From contig DHNU01000052.1 of the NCBI GenBank assembly GCA_002407645.1, forward strand, positions 36,571 to 44,766: a stretch of 8,196 nt of DNA. The letters are read 5' to 3'. Position numbers and translations under genes: made by a program. The first letter of the stretch is position 1. Each line of letters starts with the position of its first letter. Positions 5,496-8,196 of the stretch are shown here, one piece after another. The notes beneath the pieces are model-generated. The model was not told where the DNA came from and ran no database searches. It saw only the letters and a list, made by a program, of their open reading frames with translations. Source of the stretch: Ruminococcaceae bacterium UBA5408. Lineage in GTDB: Bacteria; Bacillota; Clostridia; Oscillospirales; Acutalibacteraceae.

Positions 5496-6182
5496 ATAGA
5501 ATTTAAAAATGTAAGTAAAACGTATTCTAACGGTACGCATGCTCTTAAAAATATAAGTCTAAAAATCGATAAAGGAGAATTTGTTTTTATTGTCGGTTCT
5601 TCCGGAGCGGGCAAAAGTACATTTCTTAAACTTATAATGTGTGAAGAGAAACCAAACGGCGGCGATATTATTGTTAACGGAAAAAATCTTTCAGAAGTAA
5701 AGAAACACGATGTTCCGTATTTGCGCCGAACGATGGGAATAGTCTTTCAGGATTTCAGGCTAATCGATAATATGACCGTTTTTGAGAATGTTGCTTTTGC
5801 TATGCATATAGTCGGGGCTTCCACAAAAGAAATACATAAACGTGTGCCGTATATTTTGGGACTTGTAAATTTAAAGAAAAAGGCGAACTGCCGCCCGTCG
5901 GAGCTTTCAGGCGGAGAACAGCAGAGGGTAGGCCTTGCAAGAGCACTTGTAAATAATCCTAAACTAATAATTGCGGACGAGCCTACGGGTAACATCGACC
6001 CCGCTTTGTCGTACGAAATTGTAGATATGCTTAATGAAATTAACAGACGCGGAACAACCATTTTAATGGTAACACATGAGCATTCTTTGGTGAAACATTT
6101 TCACCGCAGAGTGGTTGAAATACATGACGGTACAATTTTGGCGGACTCCGCAGAAAAGCAGGAGGTGCGCCATGAAGGCTAA
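5493..6182 (+). CDS. ftsE: Cell-division ATP-binding protein FtsE
   Basis: Cytoplasmic ATPase of the FtsEX complex, which uses ATP hydrolysis to switch on peptidoglycan hydrolases outside the membrane, during division or, in bacilli, elongation. The 229 residues are the family length. Visible motifs: Walker A GSSGAGKS (35-42), Q-loop Q86 in VFQDFRLIDNMTVFENVA, signature LSGGEQQRVGLARA (138-151), Walker B LIIADEPTG with E163, D-loop GNID (166-169) and switch H195 in VTHEH. The VFQDFRL stretch and the adjacent ftsX separate it from LolD/MacB-type ATPases. Translation starts at TTG 5493. The end overlaps ftsX by 11 nt, so the subunits are probably translationally coupled in one operon with the downstream M23 peptidase. 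No strong promoter is visible in the 65 nt between the upstream hairpin and the start. Confidence 0.97.
   Translation: MIEFKNVSKTYSNGTHALKNISLKIDKGEFVFIVGSSGAGKSTFLKLIMCEEKPNGGDIIVNGKNLSEVKKHDVPYLRRTMGIVFQDFRLIDNMTVFENVAFAMHIVGASTKEIHKRVPYILGLVNLKKKANCRPSELSGGEQQRVGLARALVNNPKLIIADEPTGNIDPALSYEIVDMLNEINRRGTTILMVTHEHSLVKHFHRRVVEIHDGTILADSAEKQEVRHEG
6160..6174 (+). promoter_or_regulatory. Ribosome binding site that fixes the ftsX start
   Basis: AGGAGG at 6160-6165, inside the 3' end of ftsE, lies 6 nt before ATG 6172. It supports this start over the upstream in-frame ATG at 6115, which lacks a comparable site and would add 19 residues unlike any FtsX N-terminus. Confidence 0.85.
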
Positions 6183-7086
6183 TAGTTTTTGGTATTTGCT
6201 TAAAGAGGGAATAAAAAATATTTGGAACAACCGTACGATGAGTTTTGCGTCCGTCGGAGTTTTAATTTCATGTCTTCTTCTTACGGGTGCAGCTGTTATT
6301 TTTTCGTATAATATTAATTGTGCAATGAAAACAATTGAGGGCAATAACTCAATCAGAGTATATATGACACAAAACCTGCCTACACTTTCTGCAATCAGAG
6401 TAGGCGAAGAAATTAAAAAGCTCGATAATATAGATAACTGTAAGTTTATTCCGAAAGACGACGCAATTCAGCGCTACATGGATATTTTGGGAGATAAAGA
6501 CGGTACAATGCTTCAGGGAATGACGGGAAAAGAAAATCCGCTTCCGGATGCATTCGAGGTTTCGTTTAAGGATTTATCGCAATACAAGGATACATCAGAA
6601 AGGATAAAGAAAATTTCCGGTGTTGAAAGCATAAATGATTATTCGGACGTAGCGGAAAAGCTGACGCATTTGGACAGGCTTGTTACGACGGTGGGATTTT
6701 GGATTATACTTCTTTTAAGCCTTGTATCATTGTTCATTATTTCAAATACAATTCGTGTAACAATGTTTTCACGAAGGGTTGAAATCAGTATTATGAAATC
6801 CGTGGGTGCCACCAACTGGTTCATTCGAATACCGTTTATAGTGGAGGGCGTTATTATAGGACTGATTTCAGGGTTAGTTTCAAGTCTTTTGTTGATTACT
6901 GTTTACGATAAAATGATTTCGTCAGTTGCATCTATTTTACTGTTTGCGCCAATTGCCATTGAATCAATAGCATGGATTATAACTTTGGCGTTTATAGTTG
7001 CCGGAACTTTGTTTGGTGCACTCGGCGGTATCATTTCGATAAGTAAATATTTAAAGAATGAAGGAGGAGAGATTGTTGGATGGTAA
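6172..7086 (+). CDS. ftsX: Cell-division membrane protein FtsX
   Basis: Membrane partner of FtsE that passes the ATPase cycle to an extracellular murein hydrolase. From ATG 6172 it has 304 residues, normal for Gram-positive FtsX. Topology fits the family: a cytoplasmic N-terminus (SFWYLLKEGIKNIWNNRTMS, residues 5-24), TM1 about 25-46, a large extracellular loop about 47-170 (the hydrolase-contacting part in homologues), TM2 about 172-193, TM3 about 222-245 and TM4 about 266-290. Between TM2 and TM3 lies the hallmark cytoplasmic segment NTIRVTMFSRRVEISIMKSV (192-211) followed by GATNWFIR, the FtsE-contact region of this permease class. The short tail ends GGEIVGW. The start overlaps ftsE by 11 nt and the end overlaps the M23 peptidase gene by 11 nt. 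Confidence 0.97.
   Translation: MKANSFWYLLKEGIKNIWNNRTMSFASVGVLISCLLLTGAAVIFSYNINCAMKTIEGNNSIRVYMTQNLPTLSAIRVGEEIKKLDNIDNCKFIPKDDAIQRYMDILGDKDGTMLQGMTGKENPLPDAFEVSFKDLSQYKDTSERIKKISGVESINDYSDVAEKLTHLDRLVTTVGFWIILLLSLVSLFIISNTIRVTMFSRRVEISIMKSVGATNWFIRIPFIVEGVIIGLISGLVSSLLLITVYDKMISSVASILLFAPIAIESIAWIITLAFIVAGTLFGALGGIISISKYLKNEGGEIVGW
7062..7078 (+). promoter_or_regulatory. Ribosome binding site and tandem TTG starts of the M23 peptidase gene
   Basis: AGGAGG at 7062-7067 sits within the last codons of ftsX. Two adjacent in-frame TTG codons follow, at 7073 (5-nt gap) and 7076 (8-nt gap). The second has the better spacing and gives the signal peptide MDGKKIAKSAAAFLL. No ATG or GTG is available near this position in the frame. 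Confidence 0.7.
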
Positions 7087-8196
7087 AAAAATAGCAAAGT
7101 CTGCCGCAGCATTTTTACTTGTGCTGACAATTGTTTTTTCAACACAAGCGGCAATTCCGACGTCTTCAGCAAAATCTTTAACCCAGCTCCAACAGGAACA
7201 GTCACAGCTTAGGCAGAAACAAGAACAGGTACAAAACAGATTAAAATCACTTAAATCTGACAAAGCTAAGAAAATAGAATATAAAGAAGCTTTAAATTCA
7301 CAAGTTAATACGGTTCAAAGTCAGATTGATGTATATAGACAGCAAATTTCGGCACTCGATGCGGACATAAGCAAAAAACAGGCTGAAATAGCGGACAAGC
7401 AAAATGATATAAACAAAAATTACGAACAGCTTAAACAAAGATTGCACGCAATGTACCTTACCGGCGAAGCTTCAAATTTAGAAATTATTTTAAATGCTGA
7501 AAATATAGTTGATTTGGCGGATAAAACCGAAGCTATAAAGGCTATTACAAAGCATGACACAAAGTTAATCAACAGGCTTAGAGCCGATATGGAAAGCATA
7601 AAGAAACAAAAAGCTGAAATCGAAAATAACCGCAAAGGTGTTGCAACTGCAAAAATATCACTTGACCAAAAGCAAAGTGAACTCAATTCTTTGGTAAGCG
7701 AAACACAGAGCGTGATAAATGAAATTTCGTCTGATGAATCTTTAGCTAAAAAAGAAGATGCAAAACTTGCGCAACAACGCAAAAAAGCGGACGCCGCAGT
7801 AGACCAATGGTTCAAAGATTATTATAATTCGCAGGCAGCAAAAGGCGGAACAGGCTCAAACGGCGGCGGCAGCGGAGGTTATGTAAGCAAAGGAAACTTT
7901 ACTTGGCCATTACCCGGTGTTACAAACATTTCAAGCGGATTTGGCTCAAGATGGGGTTCTTTCCATAAAGGAATAGATATTTCTTCTGCAGGCGTTTACG
8001 GTAAGGCGATTGTTGCGGCGGACTCCGGCAGAGTAATTATGGCCGGATGGGGCAATTACGGCTCGGGTTACGGCGGCTATGGAAATGTTGTTGCTATTGA
8101 CCACGGCGGCGGATATTCAACCCTTTACGGTCACTGCAGCAGTGTTGCGGTAAGCAGTGGAACACAGGTCCAAAAGGGACAGGTTATAGCTTATGT
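7076..8196 (+). CDS. Exported coiled-coil M23 (LytM-type) peptidoglycan hydrolase, PcsB/CwlO/EnvC-like (3' end outside window)
   Basis: Probable secreted murein endopeptidase or hydrolase activator controlled by FtsEX. The frame stays open to the window end, giving 373 complete codons. Order of parts: signal peptide about 1-31 (KK, then AAAFLLVLTIVFS, cleavage likely near TSSA-K); long Gln/Lys/Glu-rich coiled coil about 33-250, the part that contacts FtsX in homologues; a Gly/Ser linker about 257-268; then the M23 domain from about 274. The zinc-binding HKGID motif supplies H297 and D301, and YGH supplies H353, a catalytic histidine in LytM-type enzymes. The final HxH motif must lie beyond the window. 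Retention of these residues suggests a true hydrolase and not a degenerate EnvC-type activator. The start is TTG, overlapping ftsX by 11 nt. It is not predicted from an ATG, so it is easily missed. Confidence 0.92.
   Translation, partial: MDGKKIAKSAAAFLLVLTIVFSTQAAIPTSSAKSLTQLQQEQSQLRQKQEQVQNRLKSLKSDKAKKIEYKEALNSQVNTVQSQIDVYRQQISALDADISKKQAEIADKQNDINKNYEQLKQRLHAMYLTGEASNLEIILNAENIVDLADKTEAIKAITKHDTKLINRLRADMESIKKQKAEIENNRKGVATAKISLDQKQSELNSLVSETQSVINEISSDESLAKKEDAKLAQQRKKADAAVDQWFKDYYNSQAAKGGTGSNGGGSGGYVSKGNFTWPLPGVTNISSGFGSRWGSFHKGIDISSAGVYGKAIVAADSGRVIMAGWGNYGSGYGGYGNVVAIDHGGGYSTLYGHCSSVAVSSGTQVQKGQVIAY

Noticed and set aside
5747..6061. 104-residue open frame on the minus strand within ftsE
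   Set aside because: Shadow of a gene with complete ABC motifs on the + strand; no ribosome binding site or recognisable protein features.
6115..6171. Upstream ATG that would lengthen FtsX by 19 residues
   Set aside because: It overlaps ftsE by 68 nt, the added residues do not resemble FtsX, and AGGAGG at 6160-6165 clearly marks ATG 6172.
7420..7815. 131-residue open frame on the minus strand, Ser/Phe/Cys-rich
   Set aside because: It is antisense to the coiled coil of the M23 protein; the Lys/Glu/Gln-rich repeats of that gene produce Ser/Phe/Leu/Cys codons on the other strand. No family resemblance.
1..8196. Mobile elements, CRISPR arrays, defence or toxin-antitoxin genes, tRNAs
   Set aside because: Looked for direct repeats, transposase-like proteins, regularly spaced repeats and cloverleaf folds on both strands; none is visible. 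The region reads as housekeeping chromosome.

Overview
This window looks like an ordinary chromosomal stretch from a low-GC Gram-positive bacterium, most likely a gut-type member of the Clostridia (Eubacteriales/Oscillospiraceae-like). The grounds are AT-rich intergenic DNA, strong AGGAGG-type ribosome binding sites, sigma-A-like promoters, several TTG starts, a DUF4830 protein, and a stand-alone MsmX/UgpC-type sugar ATPase. All seven genes lie on the + strand, and both the first and the last are cut by the window edges. I see no tRNA, rRNA, insertion sequence, prophage, CRISPR array or defence system.

Layout. Positions 1-903 hold the C-terminal 300 residues of an EF-G-family translation factor, apparently the second (EF-G-2-like) paralogue and not the str-operon copy. 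After a structured non-coding stretch and an intrinsic terminator (1065-1127) comes a membrane-anchored DUF4830 protein (1179-1766). A good sigma-A promoter (1785-1813) then drives an RsuA-type 16S rRNA pseudouridine synthase (to 2557). Next is a MsmX/UgpC-type ATP-binding subunit for carbohydrate ABC importers (2756-3868), without permease or binding-protein genes beside it and ending at a terminator (3994-4027). It is followed by a CdaR/PucR-like transcriptional regulator (4236-5321) with its own promoter and terminator. The right third is the ftsE-ftsX-M23 peptidase operon (5493 to beyond 8196).

How the genes work together. The clearest unit is the division/cell-wall operon. FtsE (ATPase) and FtsX (four-pass membrane protein with a large extracellular loop) form the FtsEX complex. 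The third gene encodes an exported coiled-coil/M23 peptidoglycan hydrolase of the PcsB/CwlO/EnvC type, which FtsEX is known to activate in other bacteria. The two junctions show the same arrangement: an 11-nt gene overlap with a strong Shine-Dalgarno inside the upstream gene, pointing to translational coupling. The sugar ATPase and the CdaR-like regulator are neighbours but appear to be separate transcription units, so a functional link between them is only a suggestion.

I did not find a convincing previously undescribed system. The more interesting items are small regulatory arrangements: a TATAAT box inside a terminator hairpin, a hairpin that can cover a ribosome binding site, a promoter that would cut off one of two competing start codons, and dyads around two promoters. 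The uncharacterised DUF4830 protein is also of interest.
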